Part shown: positions 31,113 to 42,309 of the stretch, in pieces
Position numbering within the stretch: position 1 is the first letter of the stretch
How the letters are laid out: every line of letters begins with the position of its first letter
From: Saccharina japonica
Taxonomy: Eukaryota; Sar; Phaeophyceae; Laminariales; Laminariaceae
DNA: 64,000 nt
Direction of reading: 5' to 3'
Assembly (NCBI GenBank): GCA_008828725.1
Contig: MEHQ01000678.1
Span: 75,877-139,876, forward strand
Translations under genes and position numbers: made by a program
Notes under the pieces: model-generated
What the model saw: the letters and a program-made list of their open reading frames with translations, nothing else
The model's database searches: none
What the model was told of the DNA's origin: nothing

Positions 31113-32030
31113 AAACATCGGTCTTTCCAGGGCCTTCCTCGGGAAAATTCCCGAAGATTTCGGGAATCGAGTAAATCAACCATATTAAACTAACCAATGC
31201 CGAATAAACAATGTTAAAAGCACCACAAGAAAGACAAAACCACGGCGAATCGAATGACGGTGTTGTTTTTTTTTTACCCAGTAGGAACCGCGGTATGGTC
31301 CATGGTAATTTACCACGGGAATTGGCATCCTTGAGTACGTAGTAATAGTTTTTGCATTGTAAAGTTGGGCTATAGGGGATTGTCCATCGAGTAGCCCTTT
31401 TGCGTCCCTCCAAAATTAGTTCCTGCTAGGTGAGGTTATAGAGCTCCTCAAGTCACCACCCTTATAAGGTAGAAACACGGTGCATCTCTACCGTAGCATG
31501 CGTCTAGCGCGGTACGGCCCAACCCCTCAGCAAGCACAAGAGTGCAAGCGCCTTGTGGGATTCCGTGAGGAGCACACGGGGGACTAATCAGAGGTTCCGT
31601 TTTTGTCCGGTTGGCTCGTCGCGCTCACGCGCGATGCGGCGCCGCATGGAAAGCGCACGCAAGGGGGTTAGTCGCCGGGGGAGACGGCCGGTTTTGGGGG
31701 TGACAGTTGGAGAGAAGGGACTGCTCCCCCCCGCGTCGGAAAACGTCCCACCCTCGGAGATAATGCCACCTTCTAGGGGTGGTGGCTTATTCTCTTGAGC
31801 TCCTCGCGTGAGGATGCTCCATATGCCACCCGCGACAGGATCGCGAAGTAGATCGTTCGCGCAACACGACCAGCGTTTCTGTGCGCCACGCGCTCGTCCA
31901 AAAACAATATACGAGTTTACTATTAACAGGAAACGTTATCATACTGCTACTGTAGTTACTCACTCGAGGAGCTCTAAACCGGTCCCAGTGACAATAAATA
32001 GCCTTTTTAGAAGGCAAACAAAAGTAGGCC
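31113..32030. other. Intergenic, small inverted-repeat debris
   Basis: Contains GAGCTCCTCAAGTCACCACC (31441) and GGGTGGTGGCTTATTCTCTT (31777), which face each other as arms of a ~370-bp element of the family at 1.94 kb. A simple poly(Arg/Gly) open stretch lies at 31.55-31.80 kb. No gene is supported. Confidence 0.45.
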
Positions 32031-32039
32031 TAGGCACTG

Positions 32040-32130
32040 GCACAGTACGTACTGGCAGTAGTAATCTACCGGTAGTCGTAATCTACTGGCAGTATTAATC
32101 TACTGGCAGTAGTAATCTACTGGTTGAACC
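32040..32130 (+). repeat. ~18-bp tandem repeat, 4 copies
   Basis: TACTGGCAGTAGTAATCTAC and variants, ending at CCGGT. Confidence 0.8.
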
Positions 32131-32814
32131 GGTCAGTATATTCGCCAGTGGGTTTTACGTTGCGTACGTCCAAGAAACGCGCCATTGTATAGTACGCAAA
32201 CCCACCAAATGCGTTTCGGGAGGAGGAGGAGAGAAGAGAGGTGAGAGACAGTATACTGCTGCAGTCCAGTATACTGATTACTTTTGACGACGGTACAATC
32301 GCTACTGACCGAGTCAGCCAGTGCCCAGCCCTAAAACAATAGTGCAACCACCACCTACCGTGGGATGAATCTTCGCTCAAAATATTCCCAGTAAACCATC
32401 TGCGGTATATATGACCCCGCTACCCTGAGTGGAGCGCCCCCATGAACAGCGACAGTTTGGCGATACTGCGGCGATCAGCGAAACCAAGGCGAAGGCTGCG
32501 AGCAAGTTCAACAAGGAACCGGGGGAGGACGCTGAAGCGCCTTGTGGCTATTACGCTTCAGTCCGGATCTAGGGAGAGGACCTCTGCTGGGGGGTCGGAG
32601 GAGAACCCCATCATATAGACATACGTGTACGGGTACTACTCGTATTTATTCTGTGCGCCTACGGAGGGCTTTGTACGCGCCCGCTGCATGGTGTAGCGTG
32701 CGGAACGCCTCGCAAGCGGGCACGTCGACCCGAAGCCCTGCGTCGCGCACCGCTCGGAGTGACCGCGGGCGAAGCCGACCTCCCCACCCGGCGAACTGGT
32801 TCACGGGCTGTCCT

Positions 32815-33330
32815 ATGACCGAGCCGGGGGGGGGGGGGGGGTAGCCGGGAGCGGGGGGGGGCGTACAGTTCGTCAACCTTAGCCGAGGGGGGTGTACTCA
32901 TGTCGTGCACGGCCGTAGTCGTATGACCATAGACTCTCGCATCCCTACAATGACGGGACGGAGCTCGTTGGGTTTTCACCAACCAGGGGGGGGGTAGCCG
33001 GGAGCGGGGGCGGGGGCGTACTGTTCGTCGACCTTAGCCTGGGGGGGGGTAATCATGTCGTGCATGGCCGTCGCCATATGACCATAGACCCTCGCGTCTC
33101 CACAATGCCGGGACGGAACACGTTGAGTTTTCACCAACCAGGTAGACATTGCTTGCACCAAGCGTGAAGCGCCATGAGGTGTTGGGCGAGTCGCATGAAG
33201 GGCGAGCTGCATCCTGCTAAGCACCGCTTGTGAAGCGGACTTGCATAAGGACGACGGCCTCCAATGGATTGATTTGATTTCTGGTGTGGCCACTTCCAGA
33301 GACATCAATGGGTATAGTACTATGGCTCTG
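32815..33330 (-). mobile_element. SINE-A copies, reverse, with G tracts
   Basis: Two copies: 32880-33000 truncated and 33040-33320 longer. Each begins with a G-rich tract and GGTGTACTCATGTCGTGCA-like terminus. Further G tracts at 32823-32840 and 32985-33020 come from stacked tails. Confidence 0.7.
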
Positions 33331-33354
33331 CCTCGTGGGCGCCTTACCATTTAC

Positions 33355-34165
33355 AATTGGGAGGAGGGGGTGGGGGGGTCAGCCACACAATCACAACATG
33401 ATACGCTGAATAGCTGAATAGGGAATGGTTAGTATCCACCTCAGTATGGAAGGATACAGGAGGAAACCGAAAAGAGATGCTGACCATAGATAGGTTTGGG
33501 GGGCACACGACATAAGTAAAAGAAAGGATAGGAATAGAAGGAAAAAAGGCTAGCGCTACGTACGAAATAAAGTGGAAGGGGAGGAGCATTTAGACATATA
33601 CGGGGGTAGGGAGTTATGAGAAGAGATAGGAATGGAAACGTATTTGCACGGCCCAATAGACTTCGCGAAAACGCTGAAACTGCGATTTCGTGTAGGGGAT
33701 CTGGACCTGCCAGAAAGAAGGAGATATAATCGTAGCAGTAGCCAGGAGGAGGAGGAAGTAGATGCACAGATGTATGTGCCCTTGTGCCGAAGCATCAGAG
33801 AATAGAACGCACCTAGTGGGAGAATGTAGAAGTGCACAAGGAGGAACGGGATGTGTTAAGAGGAAGAGATGAGGCAAATAGACGAAGGTGACATGGAGAA
33901 GTTTGGTACACCAGATAGTAGCGAGAAAACGAAAGGCTATCTTAAGAGATATGTGGTGGCCTCAGGCGGCGAAACGGGAAGGGGATAAGATTAGCAAAAA
34001 ATATATTAAAGTATGTACTACTGTATATGGAAACAACGTAATGAGCGCCCAACTGCTGGAGGCGTCTCTATTGGGAGTAGGAACGGTGCTCCGTCTCGAA
34101 AGGGATGCGTGGCCAATGGTCAAATGACTAAGGCAAACAACAAATGAGTAACCCCCCCTTCCCCC
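33355..34165 (+). mobile_element. Non-LTR retrotransposon (LINE) 3' fragment with zinc finger and C tail
   Basis: This is the longest copy of the family. In one frame at about 33774-33835 it reads MCPCAEASENRTHLVGEC, a C-x1-C-x8-H-x4-C finger, the standard C-terminal finger of non-LTR reverse transcriptase proteins. After small indels the frame continues as EERDVL, RQIDEGDMEKFGT, SSEKT, MWWPQAAKREGDK and IWKQRNER, ending CAAATGAGTAAC plus C tract (34148-34165). No reverse transcriptase or endonuclease core lies in the window, so the copy is 5'-truncated and broken by frameshifts. Confidence 0.75.
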
Positions 34166-34169
34166 CTGT

Positions 34170-34985
34170 ATTATATATAGGTCGGGTTGGCGTCGGTTGG
34201 CAACGACACTGTAAAACATGCCGTTCACTACATGGGCTAGACCACCAGGGTGCAGTTCTTTTTTCTTCTTTTGTTGGCGGTCGATCACAGCTGGCGGTCG
34301 AGTTAGATATTTTGTGCGGGGTGAAGAACCTTTAGTCCGCACAAGGGGAATTATCGTATGCCGTAGTGTTTATGGTAAGGCACCCACGAGGCAGTTACGT
34401 AGCGCTCCCACTGCTGTCTCATAAAGTGGCCACACCGGAAACTAAATTAACCCATTCAAGCTGTCATCCATATTCAAGTCCGCCTCACAAGCGGTTCTCA
34501 ACAGGATGCAGCTCGCCCTTCATGCGACTCGCCGAACACCTCACGGCGCCTAGCGCTTGGTGCTAGCAATGTCTGCCTGGTCGGTGACAACCTGACATGC
34601 TCTGTCCCGGGGTTGTAGGGATGCGAGGGTCTATGGTCATACATACGACTACGGCCATGCATGAAAATGAAGTACACCCCCCCCTCGAGCAGAACTATAT
34701 ACCATTGCTGTCTCTGGAAGGGCCACACCAAAAAAATCAATTCAATAATGGAGCTGTCGTCCATATGCAAGTCCGCCTCACAGGCGGTTCGTTAGAGGAT
34801 GCAGCTCACCCTTCATGCGACTCGCCCAACACCTCACGGCGCTTCGCGCTTGGTGCAAGCAATGTCTGCCTGGTTGTGAAAACCCACGTGCCCCGTCCCG
34901 GCATTGTAGGGATGCGAGGGTCTATGGTCATACGACTACGGCCATCACGAATGAGTACACCCCCCCCCCCCCCCCCCCCCCCCTT
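34170..34985 (+). mobile_element. SINE-A, one near-full copy and one truncated copy
   Basis: Copy 1 (about 34175-34686) has the 5' GGTCGGGTTGGCGTCGGTTG block, the CACAAGGGGAATTATCGTAT block and the 3' CTACGGCCATGCATGA end with C tail. Copy 2 (about 34750-34983) starts at ATATGCAAGTCCGCCTCACA and ends ATGAGTACA plus more than 20 C. Copy 1 directly abuts the LINE C tail. Confidence 0.78.
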
Positions 34986-34989
34986 CCCC

Positions 34990-36000
34990 GGGGGAGGGGA
35001 GCTTTCGTTGGCTACGTATGGATTTATTTTCTGCGCGCCCTCGACTATACCCCCGTACGGTTACCCTGCTATACTCGTAATCCTGAACCCTGCACCTCTA
35101 CCCGACATCATCTATCTACCAATAACTCGCCAACCCACCCATGATGACACACATGCTTGGTACACTATAATTTCATACCCGTGGAATATGCGATATACGC
35201 ATGTGGTACGTACCATGTGTGAATGCATCAGTTGACACTGGACGTTTTTCGGTTACGAGACTTTTCTGCGTACTCCCTGCGGGTATTTACTAATAATACG
35301 TGAACGTATTGAACGATTACTGTACGGGTAGTGGTATTAATAGTGTGGTACGCTCGTCGTCGCATATACGTATTTTCTCGGGTACAGCGCGTGGGTGCGC
35401 TTTATATACATATGTACGTGCGTATGTCCGGCGGCTTTGAGCGGAAGATGGAAAATCTGTTACACACATATACATACCGTAGATGTCATCAGAGTGTGTA
35501 CATTTTTACGTATCATGCATATTCATATCATAAATAATAACCAACCGTATCGCCATGCTTCTTTCAAGTCTGTGTGGTCCAATCAAGGTATACAAACAGT
35601 AGTATAATAGTATCAATCGTAGATCTGACAGGAGGTGAAAGACGACCAGAGGACATGACATCAAACAGAAGATATCGAAAGTTTTTTCCTCCCCCCTCTC
35701 CCCACGTGTCAGCTTTCCGCAGCAAGCAGCCAGCAGCCAGCAGGCACTGCTGCTGTTGTGCATCAGTCTCCTTGTAGTTGTGTATCATCCTGCCGTACAG
35801 CAGCAGCAGCAGAACACAGCAGTATGTGGTAATGTGGCAAAATATATATACTTGACTGCTGAGAAAGGTGTCGCGTGTTCCGAGATCAACATCGCCGAGT
35901 GTCGCGTCGGCGGCGTCACCACATGACAAAATATCCTGTATCTTGCATGATCGATCAAATCAGCACAAAAAATCGGAAAATCAGGATCAGAATATTATCA
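34990..36000. other. Intergenic, no feature supported
   Basis: AT-richer sequence with many TACGTA and CAGCAG words. No exon-like segment was recognised. Confidence 0.5.
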
Positions 36001-37826
36001 CAAATCATGTTCTGTTTTTATTTTCAATATTTATTTATCTTGATTATTTTTCGTCGCTCTCTCTTTCTCTGTCGGTCGCTCTTCCACTGTTTGTTCCAGC
36101 AAGTGTAAAATCTCTCCGTTGAAAAAAGAGAAGTCTCGCCGCCGAATCTCCCAAAACGACCGAAAATCATCAACCATTTTCGTTTTTCCTAAATTTCACT
36201 CCCTCTTCCCCCTCGGGCGAAAATCTATTCATTCGATTTTAACATGTGTACGAGTACGTGGCAGGCTTTTTTTTCTCGATTTTGTTTTTTCTCCAACCAA
36301 GCCAACCAATAAGATCATCACCATCGCACAGCTTGTTGTTTGTTTTCATCAAATCAATCATCCATCCAAATCCATCAAAATCGTATTTCATCGAATCTGC
36401 ATCAGAAAAAATCAAACCAACGCAGCAGAGTTTCGCTGCAGACCGAAAGAACTTCCCAACAATCGGCCCAAGATTTTTTTAAAAAAGACGTATCGTACCT
36501 GGTACACACAGGCAGGCAGAAGGCAGAGAATTTTCGTGTACGTCTATATACGAGCAGGGAGGGAGAACACTATCACCATTCCGGACACACAAAACAAAAA
36601 AAAAAGTACCGAGGAGATCCCTCCCCTTCAAGAGACTCACTCGCCCTGTGCCTTGCCTTGGTTCCAGGCTAAGCGCTCGCCGAGACCCCCGGGTACCGCC
36701 GCTCACGAGTAGACAGGGAAGAGGCCAAGGAGGGGCAGCAAAGAAAAAGAGCGGAGCGACTGCTGCTGCTGCTTGCTGCTTCTACTGCTTCTTTTCCTGC
36801 TGCTGTCTACGGCAAATCATTTTCGTGTGTGATCCCCCCAAAAAATTTGCCTCGACCAATTCTCGTTTCTTGGTGTGTGTTTCGTGATACGAGCTTTCGC
36901 GTACATACATCATAGAACACGGCCCTGCCCAGTGGCCGGATATTTGTTAGGGAGACAACGAGAGCGAGGAGAGCGATAGCGAGAGCGCGAGCCAGAGAGC
37001 CAACGGCCTGGAAGGAGGAGGAGGAGGTAACCGCACGGTTTTGCGCGCGCTCTTGAAGCCCGTCCCCGGTGAGTGGAAGAAAGGAAGAGGGAGAGAGACT
37101 CGGGGTAAAAGGCTCATCACAGCACGAATATTCTCTCGCTTTGGAAGAAGACCACATCGCAGCTTCGAAGAGAATTTAGTGATAGAATCGTCGATTGAAA
37201 GAGGCTCAGCCGGCGGAGAGCTTCTTTGCGTTGTTTCGGCCTTCCCTCGTCTCTCCCAGGGGGGGGGGACCCCCAATCCTGCTGGAGCGCTAGCCGCTCC
37301 TATCCATTCGTCGTTAACGGCGAGGGACTGCCGGGCCGGCCGATTGTCTGCTTGGACGACACATCCATATATCAAGCAGCCGAGAAACAGGTTTACGTTT
37401 GTTCGTCCCCCCGCCCTCACGCGCGCGCTCTCGCTTCCCGTTCATGCCATTACCCTTGTGACCTTCCGACCCTGTTCGAGACTCAGCAGTCAGCAGTAGC
37501 AAGTCTAGACGAACTTCCTATTTTTCTTAGCTCCTACTCAGACCCCACACAGAACGACAGCATTCGCTGAAGCATTCGCAGCAGCAGCCAGCAACCACCA
37601 CCAGCAGCGGCAGCGGCAGCAGCAGCAGCAGCAGCAGCAGCGAGTCAGAATTGTGGTTGATTTTTTTGGCAGATGTTCTCTCAATAAGTAGCGTCGAAAG
37701 TTCTTGAACATACTTACAGTTTGAGACTCTGACTGCTCTTGTGTTGTGTTGTGTTGTTGTGCTGCTGCTGCTTCTGCTGTGCTGTGGGTGGATAGGCAAG
37801 ACAGAAAAGAAGCAAGCACAGCGAGC
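36001..37826 (+). promoter_or_regulatory. Upstream/5' UTR region of the 37.8-kb gene
   Basis: GC content rises and transposons disappear compared with both sides. Pyrimidine-rich stretches at 36050-36110 and a CAGCAG tract at 37578-37641 precede the ORF. I cannot place the transcription start or a core promoter. Open frames here (for example around 36119-36712) show no domain. The absence of repeats over 1.8 kb is the main sign that it is functional. Confidence 0.4.
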
Positions 37827-39122
37827 ATGTCTCGATTCCTGGAGTACGGAGTCTTCGTGCCAGACAAGGGTAAAGAGCAGCCGTCGTCGTCGTCTACCTC
37901 TCAGACCACCGGACCGGCCGCGACGGCAGCGGCAGCAGGAGCAGGCGCTTCTTTTCAGTGGGCGCAGGTTGGAGCGAAGTGGATCAAGGTCGGCGCAGAC
38001 GGTCGCCCCCTCGCCCCCGACCCTCCTCCTACTCCCTCGGCGGGGGGGGGCGGTGGCGGCGCCGGCAGCAGCGGCTCCAGTGACCCATTCGGGCACACCA
38101 CGGGATCGTCTACGTCGTCATTTTCATCGTCATCGTTGCTGCTGTCATCATCCACGGCTTCGCTGCACGCCGAGAAAGACCAGCATAACCATCGCTCCCA
38201 GGGAGCAGCAACTGCAGCGGCTGGGGGAAGGGGGGGGGCAGGGGAGGGAGCGCCGACATCCCTAGCTTCCCCTTCCGCGGGCTCTTGGGAGACGCCGCCG
38301 ACTGCGGCGAGCGATTCTTTCGACGAAGAAATCGAAATCAGCAGCAGCAGCGGCGCGCTATCAAGAGAGAGGCCCGGAGCGCCCGCCGGGAGCGGGGGAG
38401 GCACCGCGGGAGGATCGTTGAGAGGGGGAGGAGGGCCCGACGAAAGCGACGAGTTCGATTTCGGCGAGGACGATGACGACGATGATGATGGCATCGGTGG
38501 CTCGGAAGACGATGGAGGAGGAGCGGGAGGGAGACGGTCAGGACACGGGGGAGGTGGTGGTGGGTCGACCAGCGGTGGCCTCACGGTGGCGGTCGGAGAC
38601 GACAGCAAGCCCCCGAGAACACCCTCATCATTAGCTGGAGCAGCTGGGGGGGGCGGTGGTGCCGGCGGAGGCAGCAGCCATGCCCCCTCTCGGTCCCGCG
38701 ACCTGATGCTAACCCCGGGGCTGTCGAGAACATACAGCAAGGACGAGATTGTCGGTAAGTTTTTCGGCGGCGATGATCGAGAAGACGTGGGAGCCGGGGC
38801 GGGGGGTGGCGGCGCTGGCGCCGGTGGCAGCAGAAAAAGCGGAAGGGGGACACTAGCAGGGGGGGGGGGATCAGGGAGCGATGTGTTCGGGTCCGGTTCA
38901 AGTGCGGCGTGTGTCGGGGAGAGGGCTCCGAGTAAGGAGGGGCAGGCGGTGGCGGCGGGGGGGGCGCGGAAGGGGAAGCCCCGGAGAAGCGGGAGTGGGT
39001 CGAGCAACAGCGCGAACAGCCCTCACAATATGGCGGGAGGGAAGCTTGTCGAGGAGGAGGAGGAGGAGGTGGAGGTGGAGACTCGGGACGTGGCTTGTCA
39101 ATGGAATGGAAGTGAGTGCTGA
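37827..39122 (+). CDS. Low-complexity protein, 431 codons, with candidate eIF4E-binding motif; possibly only a first exon
   Basis: The ATG at 37827 has A at -3 and starts MSRFLEYGVFVPDKGKEQ. Then come Ser/Thr- and Ala-rich sequence, FQWAQVGAKWIKVGADGRPL, poly-Ser, Gly-rich tracts, and an acidic DEFDFGEDDDDDDDG block near residues 210-222. At Tyr303 the sequence SRTYSKDEIVGKFF resembles the Y-x4-(L/I)-hydrophobic eIF4E-binding element of 4E-T/GIGYF-type regulators. The frame ends TGA at 39120, but a perfect donor (GAA then gtgagt) sits at 39112. An internal perfect donor, GTCG then gtaagt at 38755, falls just after the motif. The real exon may stop at either, and no downstream exon was found. 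No enzyme domain is recognised; the eIF4E link is inference. Confidence 0.6.
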   Translation: MSRFLEYGVFVPDKGKEQPSSSSTSQTTGPAATAAAAGAGASFQWAQVGAKWIKVGADGRPLAPDPPPTPSAGGGGGGAGSSGSSDPFGHTTGSSTSSFSSSSLLLSSSTASLHAEKDQHNHRSQGAATAAAGGRGGAGEGAPTSLASPSAGSWETPPTAASDSFDEEIEISSSSGALSRERPGAPAGSGGGTAGGSLRGGGGPDESDEFDFGEDDDDDDDGIGGSEDDGGGAGGRRSGHGGGGGGSTSGGLTVAVGDDSKPPRTPSSLAGAAGGGGGAGGGSSHAPSRSRDLMLTPGLSRTYSKDEIVGKFFGGDDREDVGAGAGGGGAGAGGSRKSGRGTLAGGGGSGSDVFGSGSSAACVGERAPSKEGQAVAAGGARKGKPRRSGSGSSNSANSPHNMAGGKLVEEEEEEVEVETRDVACQWNGSEC

Positions 39123-39194
39123 TGGTGATGATGATGATGATGCCGTACATACGTCGTGGTTTTGATTGTGGACATGGTTAGGTCGTGGGGTTTT

Positions 39195-39400
39195 TTATTT
39201 GCTGCTGCTGCTGCTGCTGGCTCGGCTGCTGCTGCTGTTGCTGCTCTTAGCTCGGCTGCTGCTAGCTCGGCTGCTGCTGCTGCTGCTGCTGTTTTTGTTG
39301 GTTTTCTTGTGTTGTTTGTTGTTCTTGTTGCTTTTCCTGCTGCTGCTGTTGTTCTGCTGCTGCTGCTACTTCTGCTCGGCTGCTGCGTTGCTGCTGCGGC
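39195..39400 (+). repeat. CTG/GCT microsatellite-like tract
   Basis: Runs of TGCTGCTGC interspersed with TCGGCTGCTGC and TTCTTGTTG. On both strands this gives long Leu/Ala/Gln open frames that are artefacts of composition. It lies just after the 39.1-kb donor or stop. Confidence 0.8.
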
Positions 39401-39589
39401 GGTATGTATGTGCGCCTTGCGTTGCTCCTGCGACAATTTCGTAGTGTTCGTAGGACGTTAATTATGTTATGCTGTTGTGTCTCGTCTTGCTGTAACGTCA
39501 TCTTCCTCGCTAAAACATTAGACCCCTACTCGTGGCTCCTCTACGAGTACGAATAGTCTCTTTCTTGTTTTGCATTCCTTATTCCTTGG

Positions 39590-39800
39590 TGTCTCTCACG
39601 CATAAGACGTACCAGGCATTATACCAGGTACTGCTGTAGGTACCAGGTGAGAGCAGGTGCGTTACGCACTATTTTATCGTGTGGAAACGTGTACCAGTAC
39701 CGGGGCCGGTATAATATGTTCTCGTACCAGCTACGAGGTCGTACCTGGTACGTCCTATTGATATTTAAATAGCACGCCTTCGCAATGCCACCTGGTATAC
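39590..39800. repeat. Cluster of TACCAGGTA / TACCTGGTA words
   Basis: TACCAGGCATTATACCAGGT, GTACCAGGTGAGAGCAGGTG, CGTACCTGGTACG and CCACCTGGTATAC occur within 200 bp. The same 9-mers are scattered through 39-64 kb. Confidence 0.7.
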
Positions 39801-40754
39801 AAGTACAGACTGCAGTATCTATTGTCGTGTACTCGTTTAGTATAAACATACTGGCACAGCTTGGGGCTTGTTTTTTTTTTCCGGGATGTTTCTATCATCT
39901 CGCCTCTTATGTAAAAAAGACAGACGGAACTGGACGGAAATAAAGTATTTTACTACCGGGTTCGTCGTTCGTTCGTATCATAGGTATAATATGCCACCGG
40001 GTACGTACGGTACACGAAGCAAAGTGTGCGCACCGCCTTTGCACTACTTTTTCTGTTGGATTATTTACCGTGTGGAAACGTGGAAACGTGGAAATGTTGC
40101 GGCGCCAGGCGCCCGCCAAGCTTTTGCACTACGAACAGTATGTACGAATAGACAGCAGCAGCAGTGAATTAGTGGTTACGTACCCGTGTATACGAGGTAA
40201 TTGAGGTAATTGTTGCGCAGCTTGTTCTCTATTGCTTCGAAGGAATGGGAGTTTCTAATTTCGAGACGGCGCCACGGAGAGAGAGAGATCCCTGTCGTGC
40301 TGGCTGACGCTCCCTACGTAACGTCAGGACACACCAAGAGCGGGGGGGGCGGAAATCATAGCCGCTTGGTTGGGCTGGGTCGGGTTGGTTTATAGATTAC
40401 CTTCTATATACCAACGAACACTATTTAATATTTAATAGGCGATGATAGCAGTTACACATACGTATGCTATCTATCGTGTTGCGCCCTACCTCGCGAGGTC
40501 CTAGGGACATAAAAGCTACGTACCTGGTATGGTTCTAGCCCCCGGCATGTTGACCTTGACTGCCACGCTATATATTACCAATTGAGTTAATAACGTCTAC
40601 AGTCTACAGCAGTTACGTCATCAGGTATTTTTTGTCTAGGTGCTTCTTTCTCTCAACGAAAATATATACCTGGTATGATATTTTATACGTATGTGATGAG
40701 TCCCATGGAGGGCGACTGAAAAAAACGCTAATGAAGGCATAGACGCCCCCCTCC

Positions 40755-41045
40755 CCCCCTTCCCAATGAACGCCAAACTGCTGTTGGAGATGCCTTTTAT
40801 TAGGAGTGGGAACGGTGCTCTGTCTCGAAAGGGATGCGTGGCCAATGGTCAAACGACTACGTAAGGCAAGCAGCAAATGAGTATGAGTACCCCCCCCTCT
40901 TTCCCCTTTCCCCTACGCACGCACACCGGGTAACGGAACACCGGACGCATTTGATGGGACCCCCCCCCCCCCCCCCCCCNNNNNNNNNNNCCCCCCCCCG
41001 CCGCTGCCTCCCCGCCTCTTAATGATAATGAGTACCCCCCCTGCC
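40755..41045 (+). mobile_element. LINE 3' end with C tail and assembly gap
   Basis: ATGAACGCCAAACTGCTGTT to AGCAAATGAGTATGAGTACC plus C tract. The gap (N at 40980-40990) sits inside a second C tract. A last ATGATAATGAGTAC plus C block at 41020-41038 is another tail remnant. Confidence 0.72.
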
Positions 41046-41592
41046 TCTTAAGTACTTGTATGTATATTAATATACTGACTGTACGAGTAGCAATAGAAGT
41101 CGCCCCGGCTGGCTGAAGTAGCGACAATTCAGTACATTCAGTACGTCAATACAGCAGGCTCGCTGAGCACTGACGGTAGGTAGGTACACTGAAAACCCCC
41201 CTTTTTCAGCTACAGAGCTACATCAGTATATACATATGATACGTACCAAGTACCAGGTATGTCGTAGTGAGTACAGTCAGTATTGGGCTCTCTTTCTAAG
41301 TTCCGGTACGCGCCAGCCAACAACGCCAGCACTCGTATTATGCATTATACATCATACACACAGCGGCAACCGGCCCTACTCCCTCCGCACACTGGCTCAC
41401 TGGTCACTGGTTAATTCCATCTTTGCCAAGTGCCAAGCGATTTCACAGGCACCCTCTTCTATGTAGGGGCTAGCCGGCACTACCATATATATCAGAACCA
41501 CTTCTTCTGTACGATATTCAAGAAGCGTCACATCAGACGCCGGCGAAAAACATACCTGGTATAGAGCAGCTACTCGTACGTATTACAGGGGA

Positions 41593-41890
41593 CCATGTTG
41601 ACCCTTTTAGGACTGCAGTCCCGTTATGGGGACAAAACACTTGGAATTAGAGTCAAGTATATGGTTATGTGCACTGGAGTACTAAAAGGGTTAATAGCAT
41701 AATATAAGGCCAACGGTTTGTAGGCACAAAAATATCGATTTTTACCTATTTTTTTACTCTATATTACTATTTGGTCCTATTTTTACTATTAACCCCTTAA
41801 GAACTGGTCACCCGGTTTTTGGGGACAAAACACTTGAAATTTGTGTGGGATAAGGTTTTCAGTTCTGAATATTTGGTCCTATTTACTATG
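41593..41890. repeat. Hairpin MITEs, two families side by side
   Basis: 41593-41697 pairs CCTTTTAGGACTGCAGTCCC with the AGTACTAAAAGGG arm. 41792-41875 is the reverse CCACACTAATT family. TATTTGGTCCTATTTACTAT (41740-41785, 41870-41895) belongs to a third family seen at 42.27, 43.86-44.2 and 46.5-46.6 kb. Confidence 0.65.
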
Positions 41891-42028
41891 TATGGTCCCT
41901 CGTAATAAGATAATGTCCACCTGGTACGCGTGCGTAGGTACTGCTGTAGTGCTGCTATTAATTATTAATACGAACCGCTCTCATCTGTCGAACTTTTTTC
42001 TTTTACTTTTATTTTTACGCACGGCAAG

Positions 42029-42065
42029 ATCACGTGACGCCACGTGACACGTGACGTGACGTGCA
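42029..42065 (+). repeat. CACGTGAC direct/inverted repeats
   Basis: Five ACGTGAC words in 37 bp, including palindromic CACGTG. It looks like a cluster of bHLH/bZIP-type sites, but with no adjacent gene this is only a sequence observation. Confidence 0.5.
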
Positions 42066-42309
42066 CAGGCTACAAACTGCTGTAGTAGCAGCAGTTACGT
42101 TCCGTTCCTCCTTGTGGTACGTGCGAGTACGAGCAGTCGCAGTAAATATAATATTTACAGCGGTTTGACAAGAGACAAGAGTGACTATCATAGTTGCTCT
42201 TCCATTCCAAAGTTTATTTACCCTGAACGACTCAAATGTGCCACACAGGGAGTTGAGTTGTTACCGGTAACCATAGTAAATAGGACCAAATATCGTTAGT
42301 AAAAATCGG

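Noticed and set aside
36119..36712. 197-codon forward frame upstream of the second gene
   Set aside because: No domain and no downstream donor consistent with the ATG at 37827. Kept only as part of the putative 5' flank.
37955..39007. Reverse-strand 350-codon Pro-rich frame
   Set aside because: Antisense of the Gly/Ser-rich ORF at 37827-39122; poly-Pro from GGN codons read in reverse.
39150..39460. Poly-Leu/Ala membrane protein frames
   Set aside because: Produced by the CTG/GCT tract in all three frames and both strands; typical microsatellite artefact.
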